A stretch of 64,000 nucleotides of DNA from Liolophura sinensis. Lineage: Eukaryota > Mollusca > Polyplacophora > Chitonida > Chitonidae. The DNA lies in contig NC_088296.1 in the NCBI RefSeq assembly GCF_032854445.1, forward strand, positions 15,074,623 to 15,138,622, given 5' to 3'. Below, in pieces: positions 46,551 to 61,500 of this stretch; positions within the stretch are counted from its first letter, which is position 1; each line of letters begins with the position of its first letter. The translations under genes were made by a program, and so were the position numbers. A model generated the notes under the pieces. That model had not been told where the DNA came from, did not search any database, and saw only the letters and a program-made list of their open reading frames with translations.

Positions 46551-49500
46551 CTAGCAAAAATGGAATATATACGTTTTGTATTGTAGTAAACATGTAAAAT
46601 ACAGACTTAAACATGATCAAAAATACTTTGTCGGATAAACGAAATATTATGATATGAAATGAGGGGGATGCAACTTTATGGACTTGAAGTGTTTGATCAT
46701 GCAGTGGCATTGTGGCTAGTGGTATGTATGTATGTATGAATGTGTGTGTGTGTGTGTGTCTGTCTGTGTGTGTGTGTGTGTGTCCAAACGAGGCAGCAGC
46801 AAGTAACATTTTGAAATTACTCGAACCGGGCTCGATTCCGAGTCTCCCGGATCTGTGGGTAACGGTAAAACTATGGAGTCGGGCCACAGAGGCGCTCAAG
46901 GTTTAGCCACAACGTGAAAAACTTCATTCAATAAAACTATTAAATGTAATGGATTTATCTACTGCATTTTGACACACAGCTACACGTATGCCGTGGGACT
47001 AACCTGGCTGAGTGTTGGAGCAGATGACTCTGACGTCTTCATAATTACTGCAGATATGGTCTCCCCAGTCACCATGATCACACTGAGCGATATTTGTCTC
47101 ATTTCCTCGGCAGATGGCGCCACCCAGCCAAATCATTTTAATTATCATAGTTGGATATGAGGGAGGTATATAGTTTCCGAATCTGTCCAAAAGAAATGGA
47201 GATTTAAATCGCGTCGTTAAATGACGAAAAATAAAAACACAGAAAAAAAAGGAAACACCAGTTTTATACCAACTACTACAGACTGCAGAAGTGCGTGTGT
47301 ACATGTGGAAGTTTCTTGACGCGATAGTGGGAAAATCTGCCAGCAACCTGAGGATGGGGGTGTGTTTCCGGTATAATCCTGCCCGACGTCGTATAAATAA
47401 AATATTCTTCAATAGGGCGTACTCAGCCAAAGAAATAAGTAAATAAATAAATATATAAACATTTATCATATTCGATCAGAGAGGTCATCAATATATCCAA
47501 CTTAATTTCTGATATTAACTTGCAGTTTGCGAGAAAAATTATAAATCTCTACAAGTTTAAAAAAAACAATTCATGGCTAGCGATTAGTTTTCTGATTCTA
47601 CGCCCGCTCTCCGAACCTCTTGTAAAATTGATTGGTAAAGTAAGTTATGCGGTTTGCACACATGGACTGTCATGTGATTGCAATTCTTCGTTACGTGGGG
47701 TACTTGCAGTCACGATCGTCTGAGTAATTTGACCTGCACATAATGGTGTCCCGTGCAAATGGACAATGTACCAGTTTAACCTTCAACTCTCAAGCTATGA
47801 TAAGAGAATAAGAGAATAAATAGCTTTGAAGTGTAATGTCATCAGCGTCATACCTGTACCCAAGAGACCGGCAGACAACAAAGGCGGTTTCGTTGTTGAA
47901 CCTTTCAGCGCAGACTCTCCCCCATTCTCCGGCGAAGTAAACCTCAATTAGGCCGGTCTGCCAGTCGGGACCCCTCCGTCCAAACATAAGTCTTGTCTCT
48001 ACTGACCCTGAGGGTATCAAGATGTAAACCAAAGAAACTAAGACTTGGGGCCAATTCCTTTGACTAGAGCATAAAGGACGCCATGCGACCATGTGGGAAA
48101 TCGTCTATCGACAGCACAGTGGTATGGCAGATTTTCTGTTGTACGAAAACATGAAAAACTTACTTAAACTTGTGTAAAATTATAAATGCAAGAAGCCAGT
48201 AAAAAGTGAGAGTGTTGTGACAAATATCTTTTGTTTTATTGCAAGACAAAAGTCAAAGATCAAAAGCAATTTTTTTTTTCTCATTAGGGTCATTCATGTG
48301 GATAATTTCCATAATAATGAAAACATGATTACCAAAGCTAATATTATTTGTGTGCATATGATATCAACTTAGAGCAATTCAAGCTGTTCAGACGTATCAT
48401 GCTGGTTTACTCTCATATTTGTGTAAATCGAAAAGAAAGAATCGATGATGCATTTTTATGTTTTATTTTCTAGTGCCTAATATCAGTTATGTAGAAATTT
48501 ATTAAACCACACACAAACAAATAGCAGTTGTGATTTCTTAGTTTGTTCAAGGTATATATCAGGTATATTTTTAAATATCGTAATTAGGCACTGATGATGA
48601 CCTATATATCTGTCTAGGGAAAACTGCATGTAGCCAAAGGTTCGTATGATTACCGTAACAAAATTATTATTAAAAATGTGACAAGGAGAGACACCAGCCC
48701 TTGTATTCATAGAAACGACAAAGTAGGTCCAATATTCGTCATAAATACTGTTAATAATAAGTGAAATACGTGAAATATTCGGATTAAAGATATGTTATAT
48801 GCTTGAAACCAAACATTTGGGTAGGGGATACGTGAATGTTTGTGTGGTGAAACCAAATGTTTGGGTAGGGGATGTGTGAGATGTTTGTGTCGTAACATCA
48901 AATGTTTGGTTAGGGGAAACGTGACATGCTTGTGTGGTTAAACCAAATGTTTTGATGGGGAAACTTGAGATGTTTGCGTGGTAATTCCAAATGTTTGGGT
49001 GGGGGATACTTGAGAAGCTTGTGTGGTGAAACCAAATATTGTTGTGGGGATACGGGAGACGCTTGTGTGGTAAAATCAAATGTTTGGATGGTGAATATGT
49101 GAGATGCTTGTCTGGTAAAACCAAATTATTGGATGGGGGATACTTGAGATGCTTGTGTGATGAAACCAAATGTGAAAGTGAGGGATATGTGAGATGCTTG
49201 TGTAGTAAAACCAAATGTTTGGATGGGAGATGCGTGACAAGCTTGTGTGGTGAAACCAAATGTTTTGGATTGGGAATACATCAGATGTTTGTGTGGTGAT
49301 CCCAAATGCTTAGGTGAGGGATAAATGAGATGCTTGTGTGGTAAAACCAAAGTTTAAGATAGGGGATACGTCAGATGTTTGTGTGGTGAAACCAAACGTT
49401 TGGGTGGGTGCGGGATGGGGGGGAGGGGTACAAGAGGTGCTTGTGTGGTCAAGCCAAAGGTTTGGATTGGGAATACATCAGATGCTTGTGTGGTGAAGCC

Positions 49501-52500
49501 AAATGTTTAGGTGGGGGGTACGAGAAGTCCTTGTGTGGTGAAGCCAAATGTTTAGGTGGGGGGGGGGGGGGGGGGGTGTACGAGAGGTGCTTGTGTGGTG
49601 AAACCAAATGTTTGGATAGGGGAGACGTGAGATGTTTGTGTGGTAAAACCAAATGTATGGATGGGAGATACGTGAGATGCTTGTGCATTATACGTGAAAT
49701 GTTTGTGAGGTGAAACCAAATGTTTGAGTGGGGGAAACGTAAAATATTTAGATGAAAGACACGTGAGTTGTTTAAGCAGATGATGTGTGAGATATTTGCC
49801 CAGAAGATAATTACATGATGATACGTCAAACATTTTGGATAAATTGTTTGGGTGGAAGATATTCCGATGTTTGGGTGGAAAATAGACCAAATGTTTGGAT
49901 CGTGAAAGGGGGATGTTTGATAGTCAGATGGTTGTGTGGATACCACATTTGTCGGGTGAAGGAAAAGTCAGATGGCTGTGTGGGTAATACATTTGTTGGG
50001 GTGAAGGAAACGTCAGGTGGTGTGTGTAATGCATCTGTCGCGTGCAGACTGTGAGACAGTCGTGAGGCATAAGAATATAACTTGGTCGGTGATATATCCC
50101 GGGAACTTGCAACCAGACAGACTGATTTCCCAAACCATAGCAGAAACGGCAGTCAATCAATCAATCAATCAATCAATCGATCAATCGATCAATCAATCGA
50201 TCAATCAATCAACCAATCAATCAATCAGCCAATCAATTAGTCAGTCAAACAATCAGTGGATTCCCTAATCAGTGTAATCTGTCAATCGGCATGGATATTG
50301 TTTTTGTTTAAAATTTTGAGAAATTTGACACTTTGAGAATTCCAACAGGTATTTCGACATTTCCAAGAAGAGAGCAAATTGAAGTGTACCGAACTTTCTA
50401 ACGAAGATTCTAACATTAGAACTGCTGTAAAAGATAAGCTGTGCGTGATATTTTCGCCTGCCTAGCCCAAAAAAGTCATATGACTTCATAACTTTGGACA
50501 AGGCTTACCTGAACTTATTTATTCAGTGAAAATGATGAATATATGGCAGTCGAGCAGTTGCAACCAGAATGCAAGGACATACCTGTAAATGGTGTGTTGT
50601 AACAGTATAATCCTATATCGTGGTAATGGGTGCAGGAAGTATTTCTCCAGTTTCCACGAAGGCATTGTGAGATGTTAGTTTCGTTTCCTAAGCATTTTAC
50701 GTTGTCCATCCATACTGGCCCACTTCCTGTTCCAAATCTGGATCGTGGAACCTTATTCCCATTTCTAATTTAAAAATAAAAAACACACAAATGCGCCCGC
50801 TACTCCATAATCTTGAAACAGGCGACACAGAAGATAATGAAAAAAAAGCAATTATACCTGCAAATCCCAAATTTTTTGCGACTATATTAGAACAGAAGAA
50901 ATAGTTGACTTTCACAAAATATCAGCCGTGATACGTTTAATATCGGTAATAAAACAGCTAACATGTATAAAGCGTGTGCAGTTTGATCATTTTCAACTTT
51001 GAGAATCATTTGAGCACTATAAATAAAGTAGGTGGGAATCTGATATTTACCTCAAACCAGTCACTTCAACCATTCTAATGCTAGTAAACTGAAATTTTCT
51101 GTATATAACAATACAGAACAGTTTTATTAACAGAATTTTTTTTAATAATTTTAAAGTTTACCCTTGTATGAAGACTAAACTTTATAAGTTAAATGTACTA
51201 GAAAAGAGAGGTAACAATTAATGTATCAATATAAATTTAAATAAAAATCAAAGTTCGAGTAAAGTTTACAAACGAGGCTCAAAGTAAATGAGCGCGCCTT
51301 CAAAATTTGGTCCGCGGCACCTTATATATTATTGATGCTCTCGCGTTCATTTAGACGATATAACGTAGAGATTACAAATCACTTTCCTCAAGCATGTTAT
51401 TACGTACCTGTAATTCCAATTTAAATATTAAAAAAGAAGAAATATCACTCGTCTGTAGTAGACAACATGATACGTTTTTTCCACCTAGGTGTACTTCAAT
51501 GTGGCTGGAAAATTCCCGACATGGCGTTAGACAGTAATCAAATCGAATGTTTAAAATAAGTGGGGTAAAGAAAGTAAAGCGCGTTGATGAAAAGTAAAAT
51601 GCATACCTATAGCCCAGACTACGACAGATTACAGGAGCAGAGAACGGACCAAAGCCCTCATCGCACACCGTGCCCCAGAGTCCACCATTGAATATTTCCA
51701 GGCGCCCGGTGAGATAGTTTGGGCTCCGATGGCCGTCAACCAGTCTGGTCAATAGCTCCTCTGAAAAGGGAACGGCTTGATAGAAGGCACAACTTCAGAC
51801 CACAGACTCCGTAGGATTCGTGTCAATATTCTGGAGGTTTAGAGTTTACACGGTCCATATTTTTCCCTTTTTTGTTCTGGGGATTTAGGAATAAGGGAAC
51901 ATTATTTCGTTCAGATGGCACATTTTCTTGCTTGGAAGAAATAATATCTCTAATGGACAGGTCTATTATACGCTGGAAATATTGATCACACTAGCCCCCT
52001 TTCTGTCTGCTGTTCTAAGAATGTAGTAAATACGTTCAATGTCAATACAGCATTTTGAGTAATTCTTGACCAGTGACGTCCAGTTAACATCACTGCATTT
52101 TTTTACCTAATTGTGCGTAAGTCATGATGCTGGGTGATTTGTAATTTTCTACTATTTAGGTATTTAAATCAACAGTTAAAATAAAACCCCGAATAAAAGA
52201 AATTTATTTATTTATTTATTTATTTACTTATTTATTTATTTCTTTATTTATCCATCTATCTGACTGGTATTTTACGCCGTACTCAAGAATATTTCACTTA
52301 TACGACGGCGGCCAGTATTATGGTGGGTGGAAACCGGGCAGAGCACGGGCGATACCCACGACCATCTGCAGGTTGCTGGGAGAGACCCTCTTACGTACGG
52401 CCAAAGAGGAAGACCTAGGCAAATTAACAAAAGCCTAATCATTTGCCAGCTATCACACTGTCGTGACTACCCTACTTTTTATGCTGTACGTCTTAATCAT

Positions 52501-55500
52501 ATTACTACCCATGGTATGATAGACATGTAGTTGGAATTTAATGACCCCTACGTTTCTTCACCAACAGTTGACAGCGACTCACCACCGGCTACCTTTGTGG
52601 CTCAGTCGGTTAGCGCGCTAGCGCTGCGTACTGACCCAAGAGCCTCTCACCAATGCCGTCGCTGTGAGTTCAAGTCTAGCTCACACTGGCTTCCCTCTCC
52701 GGCCGTAGGTGGCAAGGTCTTCTAGCAACCTGCGAATAACCCACGACCATAATGCTGGCCACCGTCGTATAAGTGAAATATTCTTCAGTTTGGCGTAAAA
52801 CACCAATCAAGTAAATACATAAATCCAAACACCACCATAGGACTGTGTTTCTCTCCTGCCAGCCTGCCACGATGACAGCATATTGATAGTCATGTCGTAC
52901 TGGAAAATCACGACAGAGATCGACCATGGCGTCACATCCAGTCACAATCACCTTATGTTAGCATGCCAGTCAGGCGCAATGGCCCAGGAGCCTCTCACTA
53001 ATGCGGTCCTTGTGAGTTCAAAATCAGCTCATGTTATCTTCCTCTCAGGTCGTTTGATAGAAGGTCTGCAGCAACTACTCTCTGTCCGGCTTCTTCAGGC
53101 CATGACGGCTCTATAGTAAGACAGCATAAACTACACTTGGAAAGACAGGCATCGCATTGGTGATTGGCTACTGCTTCAATGTGCAGTGCCAGCACGCTAA
53201 CTGCTATACCATAGAGGCCCCTCTTCGATAACTCAAATAAAAGTACAAGTGGAAAACCTCAATCTGAAAACACTTCTGTCTTCCAGCTTCCTCAATATAT
53301 TTCATTCAGTCCACTCTTTCTGTGTGACGATCTATACACTTCAGTAAATGTGGGCTCCAATACACTTTCTGCTGTCTTCCGTTGGGGTAACTTCATGTAG
53401 TATGTTTTCACACAATCTAATTAACTGTGAGTGATTGAACTTCGTGCGGCAGCAATGGAAGACGGATGCGGCCATGTTCTGTCCTACATCTTTCTCCAAA
53501 ACAGGAACGGCGATATCTAAACGACAGTGCGAGATTTAGTCGAGATTAGGTCGAGATTAGGGCATCAGCGCGAGATTCAGTCGAGATTCCCACAAGACTC
53601 AAACGACATTCGTTCCATATCTCAGTCCAACAGCATTTCATTGAATGGTGCAACTTATAAACATGTATGTCATGGGGAATTCCCCAGGTAGACATATGAC
53701 GGAGAATCACGCCCATATTGTTAGCGGCGTATCGAGCAAAATATGACAAGATACATGTGGGCCACTGATATCATGGCCGTAAAAATACGGATATCCCGTC
53801 GGAAATGACATCGAGTTATAGACCCACGTGTCAGCTGGTTTTGAACGTAAATGCCATCATTCCTTAGGCCTAAGTGTCTGCAGATTATTGAAGACTCACC
53901 CTGGGGATTTGGGTTAAAACAGACCAAACTCACGTCCTCGTTGTGACGGCAGTTGTGAATTCCCCACCCCCCAAGTTGAGCACTCTGATATAACAGTCTC
54001 GTTCCCAGAACAACGAACTTCGTTCAACCAAATCTGTCCAGTCCCTTGTCCAAAATACGCATTCGGCAATTCGACTCCTTCGCTGCAAACAGTGTAATGG
54101 AAAAAAAACATTATTTTCCCTTTCAACCATATGTACATGTATGTTTTGATTGACGCAACTTCGTGCTTTCAGTATCTGTAACATGTTACATCACATGGCT
54201 TTGTTACCAAGAACGTCATGAAAAATATTTGTGGTCCAGCAGATCTGTCGCCACACCACTTTCTAAATAATTGAGGTTATATTATTTCTGTCTTCATGGA
54301 TGATGTAGGTTCGGATCACAATAAAGAGCTTGAAACATATTCGTAACATTGGAAACTATGGTGGTCCTTTATACCACATAGTCACCAGAGCGTCTCACAT
54401 GGCAGGCACGCACATGGAACTCGCCTCCTGCGAGTGAAGACCTGGCTACCATACATATACAGGTACATGTACGGGGAAAGATCATATTGTACTTGTGAAA
54501 TGTCCGTGGTTTTCTTTTCTTAACACCCGAAATTCTTCCCAGTCGCAAATACTGCAGTGTCAAAAACTTTTTAAAAACAAATACTTAACATAAATAAGAA
54601 GTCATAATTGAGTAACAGGGCGGTTTATCGGCTCCATTATCGTCCTGCATAGTCAACTACATCTGCTTGAAGATCAGTGGTGAATTTTCGGTTTTGGCAT
54701 AGTATAGATTCCCAGTTTTATCGTTAGAATTTTTTTCGAAATTCCCACTTATTTCTCCAAGAAACTGTATTTATTAATTTATTTAGTTATTTATTTGGTT
54801 GGTGTTTTACGTCGCACTCAAGAATATTCCATGTATACGACGGAGGCCAGAATTATGGTTTTGAGGAAACCGGGCATGGTACGGAAAAACCTTCGACCAT
54901 CCGCAGGTTGCTCGCTGATCTCCTCATGTACGGCCGGAGAGGAAGCCAGAATGAGTTGGACTTTAACTCACTGCGACCGCATCAAGAAACTGTAGAATAA
55001 ATGTACATATATGTGTGTCTGTATGCTTTGGGTGGTACGTGGTATCACGACGGGGAGCCATTAGGTATGTGTACATATTCTGTTGCTTCCTGCAGCAGAG
55101 TCACACGGTCAAAGTGCTGCTGCTACTGAAGCATCATGTTGAAGACTCCAGACATATGGAAACCCACGAGGATCCTCCGGCTGCCTGCAGATATTGCCAC
55201 TTTTTGCGACAGGGAAGGAAGACAGCATGCGCTGGACTTAAACTCACAGCGATCACATTTTTCAGAGGCTCCTGGATCATTGTGCCGCGCTGGCACTCCA
55301 AACACTCGGCCACTGTCAAGGACACTTAAACTAGTATTAAAAGGCAACTTATATATACATATATGCTTCAGTTCATACCTTACTTTTGTTCAGTCATATT
55401 GCCTCATTTTTTATCGTCCAAACGACAGCTTGAGTTGGCTGATTTCTGTATGAGTATTTGGGCCACACCCATTTGATTTACATTAGACACTAACTCACTG

Positions 55501-58500
55501 ACACAGCGGCATTACCGACATCATTTTCAAAAAAACATAAAATCTGATAAAGGTTATTCCTTCGTTCGAGATTGTGAACATCGTCATTACTCTGAATATA
55601 AACATTTCTGATTTAGACATAGTTGTTACTGTTGGTTTCTTAACGCCTTTACGTGGGCCTTACCTGAATCCCAAAAGCCCACAGATAGTTCTGGCTGCGC
55701 TGTGGTCGAAAATGTTGTCACAAACCGTGCCCCATGTGTTCTTGTGGTAGACCTCCAGTCGGCCACTGAGACTGTTTGTTCCTCGACTCCCGTTAACAAG
55801 CCGAATGGGAGTTACTAGGTAACAAAACACCAGAATCACATGTTTCAGTTGTTAAAAGGCATAACTGTGATTGCTTTGTACTGGGAACCAAGATGTGCAC
55901 TGGTAGTTGAGTTGGTGTCTCTGACAGCTTTCCAAAAGAGTACTTTTGAAACACTGGTCCGTTGACAGGGGAGCCTTATGCCCTAGATGTATGTTTAAAA
56001 GGCATCCTACATGAAATTCGGCTTGTAAGATTGGGTCTGTATACCTGAGCTCCACACTCACGTCACATATTGAGTGGTAAAAGCATCACATAATCAGTAG
56101 AAAAAACGCGACTGACTCAATGCTAAATGCGCCATTGTATTGAACGGTAAAAGACTTTATTGCCACATTCAATTATATCTGGGTTAAGTTCACTGTGGTA
56201 AACAATTCATTCACGATGTCACATTTGTCCTTAGCTGTAAACAGTTATTAGGTAGACAATGTTTTAACTCCTAAAGCTGAAAAATATTCTCTAAGGTAGT
56301 ATTTCGTGTTTTGACTTAGTTCAGAAATGATTCCTGGTGCTTAGTGAGGTACAGTCTCTTCTCGCAATATATTCTTGCTTTTGAGTAAGTCATGTGTGTT
56401 CCACTCAACTTTTATAAGATTACTACATCGTAGTTAACTTTCGAGGATGGGGCAACATTGCTACAGGAGGGGGTGGTGTACATGTGAATCTATGGTCCGC
56501 TATGATCTCTGAATCGCTACGAGAACGATTGTGTTCGATGTTTTCGATCTACAGTCTTACCTGTTAAAACATTTGAGCATTCCAAACCGAGGTCTTCACT
56601 GTGAAGACAACTGTTATTCCCCCAAGGACGGTGTGAACACTGAGGTATGCTAGTCTCGTTCCCAGAACACTTCACCTCGTCCAACCAGATGATCCCAGTA
56701 CCTGCTCCAAGCCCTGCTCGCGTAACTGCAGTGCCATATCTGTTACACGTAAAAGAGTATCACTCAAATTACGATGATTTAGAAATATACAAATCCAAGA
56801 GTTCATGATTTTTGATGTTGGTCAAAATGTACGGCTATACCTATAGCGACTAAGAGCAGATTGCACTATTAAAGCGCTAAGCGTTTACTATAGGTATATG
56901 TAGCTATGGAAGCCTGTTGCTGCCACCCACTTTTTAGTACACTCAATTTTCTATTGTAAGGTCGAAAACGGGAAAACATAAAAGAGCGAAGATTGTAAGC
57001 GCTAACCAACGAAAGGACGAAAATCAAAAAGGCAAAACTGCGAAGGTCGAAAACGCGAAAGTGGAATGAGACAATAGGAAAATGCGCAAAGAAAATGCGC
57101 GGAGAAAATGCGAAATACAACATTGCGCTTCCAGGTTTTCGCTTCGAAAGTCGAAAATTCAAAGTTAATTTCCCCCTTTTTACCCTTTTAATGAGGTCGA
57201 AAACGCAAATTAACTTATCATAGCGTATAGTTTCAAGCGACCACTAACCCTCAGCGCTCCGCTATACAAGCAAAATATAGGACTAAAGACAAAAACGAAA
57301 AAGGACCAACACATAACATATTACACCTATACCCATAACACTCCATGGCTCTCGCAAATAAAACTCTTTTTAGCTGTTTCACCATTTGACTATAGTTCGT
57401 TACTTCAGAAATAAAAATGCCATCTTAGGACCTTAAACATATTGCAGAAAAATGCCAATAAATACCGGAAGGTAAATGAAACAAAACTCAGTTTTGTATC
57501 ATCACATGACACATGCATTTATATGTTCTTCATTCACACACAAAATACACATAAGTATTTTCTAACAGAGCATTGAGGGTTCTTTCCTTTTTGATCTATG
57601 ATTAATTATTTAATATATTTTTGTTAATGTTATTTTTATAAGTTTATGTAAGTATGCACGTGTTTAAAAATACCTGTATCCAATAATGCGACAAAGAGTC
57701 TTTGCCGTCACTGCGTTCACACGATGATCACACACTGTTCCCCAGGTACCGCTGTAGAAGACCTCCAAACGTCCAGTAACACCAGACGAAGATTCCTCGC
57801 CATTAACAAGTCTAAGAGGATAAGATTCTGAAAATTACAGTTTAGGACAATAGAACAGTATCTGTGCGTCGAAACAAACATTCGTATACCAGTCGTCAAC
57901 TAAAAAACTATATAAAATAGGCAACTACAATGAAGTTCGAATGACGCTAGGTATGTTCTAGGCGATGAGTGAAATTAGTATTCAGAGTAAATAAGTTGTC
58001 CAGAACAAAGTAAATGCACAGGTATTTCAAATGAGATTTGATTAAAACTTCAGGTCTTACAAGTTACAACATTTCCAGTTTTCGCCAGTTCACAGTATAT
58101 CCAAGCGTTCCTTAGGTGCATTTCTTTAACTATTTGATTGTTGTTTAACGCGATATCGCTTTATTTATTTTATTGATGTTTTACGCTGAACTGAAGAAAA
58201 TTTCACTTTTAAGACGACATCCAGCATTACGGTGATAAGAAAACTTGCAGAGCCTGGGGGAAACACACGGCCATCTACAGGTTGCTGCAAGACCTCCCCA
58301 CGTACGGCCGTAGAGGAAGCCAGCATGAGCTGGACTTGAACTCACAGCGACCGCATTGGTACGCCAAATCGAATTACCTGGTGCAAAGCACCGAGCGTAG
58401 GCAATTCACCGATGAATTTTCAGCATGTGATGTGGAAAGTTTCCATAGACATGTACATCTTCCCATTAATATACACACCTTCCCATAGATATACAAACTT

Positions 58501-61500
58501 TCGCACAGATATATACACTTTCTCAGAGATATACACAATTTCCATTAGCTATTCACACCTTTCCATAGATATACAAACTTTCGCACAGATATACACACCT
58601 TCACACACACATACACAACTTTCCATACATATACACACTTGCGCACAGATATGCACCTTCCCATAGATATACACACATTCCCATAACTACACACATCTTC
58701 CAATAGATATACACACCTTCCCATAGATATGCACATCTTCCCATAGCTATGCACACTTTCCCATAGATATGTACACCTTCCCATTAATATGCACACCTTC
58801 CCATAGATATACAAACTTTCGCACAAGTATACACACTTTCTCAGAGATATACACTTTTCAATAGCTATTCACACATTTAAATAGATATACACATCTTTGC
58901 ACAGATATACACACCTTTTCAGAGATATACACACCTTCCAATAACTATTTACACCTTCCCATAAATATACAAACTTTCGCACAGATATAAATACCTTCAC
59001 ACACATACACAACTTCCCACAGATATACACACTTGCGCACAGATATACACCTTCCCATAGATATACACACATTCCCATAACTACACACTTCTTCCAATAG
59101 ATATACACACCTTCCCATGAATATGCACATCTTCCCATAGCTATGCACACTTTTGTATAAGTGAAATGCTATTGCCTACGGTATAAAACACCAATCAAAT
59201 CAATAAATAAATGTGTCATAGAAACAAATAAATAAAATGGTTTCACATTGATTCCATGTACTATAGATCATGGGAAAACAAATACTAACTTAAATCGTAT
59301 CAAGTTTAACTGGGTTTCAGACTGATGGACTGATGGACTAACGGATTGACGGACTGATGCACTGATGGACAGACGGGCTGATGGATTAATGGACTGACGG
59401 ACTGACAGACTGACGGATTGACGGACTGACGGATTGACGGACTGATGGTCTTATGGACTGAATGGCGGTCTGGCGGACTGGTAGACCAATAGACTGACGG
59501 ACTCCTGAACTGGCAGATTGACGGATTGACGGCTGATGGACTGATGGAGGGACGGACGGACTGATGGACAGATGGACTGATGGACTAACGGATTGACGGA
59601 CTGATGCACTGATGGACAGACGGGCTGATGGATTGATTGACTAACGGATTGACGGATTTATGGACTGACGGATTGACCGACTGACGGATTGATGGACTGA
59701 TAGTCTCATGGACTGAATGGCGGTTTGGCGGACTTGTAGACTGATAGACTGTTGGACTGAACTGACAGACTGATGGATTGACGGACTGATGGACTGATTG
59801 ACTGGCGGACTGTCAGACTGATGGACTGATGAACTGACAATTGACCGACCGATAGTCTGATAGTCTGATGGACTGACAGACCAACCTGCCGGGAGTAAAC
59901 CTATAGTCTCCACCGGGAGCATTGAGGGAAGCGTTGAGTCAGATGTTTCAACTCTGTAGCCTTACCTGTAGTATCGTTTGAACAGACCAAACCGAGGTCA
60001 TCATCGTGCCTACATATGTATCCCCCCCAAGGACGGTGTGAACACTGGGATATGCGAGTCTCGTTCCCTGAACACGCCACATCGTCCAACCAGATTACCC
60101 CAGTACCCGCTCCAAACCCAGCATTGTTAACCGGATATCCACGGCTGTAACAAACCCGCGGAATTTGGAACAAATATGAATAGGCCTAACTGAAGACTAG
60201 GACATGTTACAGAAGAAACAGTTTCGTAGACAGTGTACTAAGGCAACAAGAGTGAGGGTGTCCACAAACCAAAATACATGTATAAAGGTAGAAAATATGC
60301 CGGAATGAAAAATGACTTTTGTCTTGCTTCCGCAATGTTAGCATAGAACACTTAAACCCATCGTTTTACAGCTTTTTTCCCTAAATCCTTTAATAGTTAT
60401 GAATACAGCATACCTGTAGCCAAGAATGCGGCAAATAGTATTGGCGGTGAGTTTATTGGATCTACCATCACAAACGGTCCCCCATACACCTGAGTAGAGA
60501 ACCTCCAAACGTCCGCTTAGACTAGTTGCTGTTTTGGATCCATTGACCAGTGTGATTCTTTCTGAAATAAAGGTTTATTCGGCACGGTCTTAGCCAATTG
60601 GTGCACTATGAACACAGCATAACGCTGTTCACAACCCAAGACCCTAAAGTCTGTAAATGTTTATATTGAGCAAACATTTACACATCATTCCGACCAAGAT
60701 GGGTCGTGACTGAGAAGCTAACATACTTATACGTTTAACTATATTATTTATTTAAAACAATTAAAACAATTCCGATATTGAACTGGTCCACGGGCCAACA
60801 AGAAGTCATTTTAAACTGAAGTCAAACTTTCAATCCACTTTAAATTGTTTTTTTTCTCTCATGCAAAAAGGTCAAAGTTTACCGGTGGAGATATATTGTA
60901 TATATAAGCAACATGTATACAATGTATATATTAGCAGCATGTATAAACGGTTGCATACATTAGCAGGCTTACCTATTTACTAGTGCCTGTCTACAAGTCC
61001 CTATTTACAAATCCCTATTTACAAATCCCTATTTACAAGTCCTATCTACAACTCTCTATCCACAGGTCCCTACTTACTAGTCATTATCTACTAGTCTCTA
61101 TCTTTAAGTCCCTATTATAGGACTGAGCAGTGATAACTGGAAATACTTCAACAAACGCTTGCCCATCCACAAATGAACTCTGCCATGCGTATCATCTGCA
61201 GGTTGCTGACGACCTTCTCACGTACGGTCGGAGAGAAAGCGAGCATGAGTTGGACTTGAAATCACAGCGACCGCATTGGTGAGAGGCTCCTGGGTCATTA
61301 CGCTGCGCTAATGCGCTAACCAACTGAGCCACGGAGCCCCCCTGGAATTGTAGGTTTGCTATACTTTTCGGTGAAGGACTCCGTCACCTTTGGCTGTGAG
61401 TCCATTTTGCCGCGGTATCTAGTTTTTGATGCGTTCCAGAGTTCTACACTATAGATTAGTGTGTTTCTAGCTGTGGGATAAACCAAAGAGAGAATGCTAT

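Larger units (their letters stand above)
33847..58757 (-). repeat. Right arm of giant inverted duplication
   Basis: This is the mirror copy of 1-20565. It is about 4.3 kb longer because it retains about 2.1 kb near 55.3-57.4 kb and the LDLa exon near 46.4 kb. It also has about 1.3 kb extra at 42.2-43.6 kb, a longer 45-bp minisatellite at 48.8-49.8 kb and about 250 bp extra near 36.0 kb. Matching to the window start ends at about 58757, so the sequence beyond may still match unseen DNA left of the window. The arm carries the intact LRR gene and the longer SRCR gene. Confidence 0.95.

Noticed and set aside
49039-49946. Several overlapping ORFs of 75-165 codons with KHL/TFGFTTQ repeats
   Set aside because: Translations of the 45-bp minisatellite in different frames; the left-arm array has few units and keeps no shared frame.
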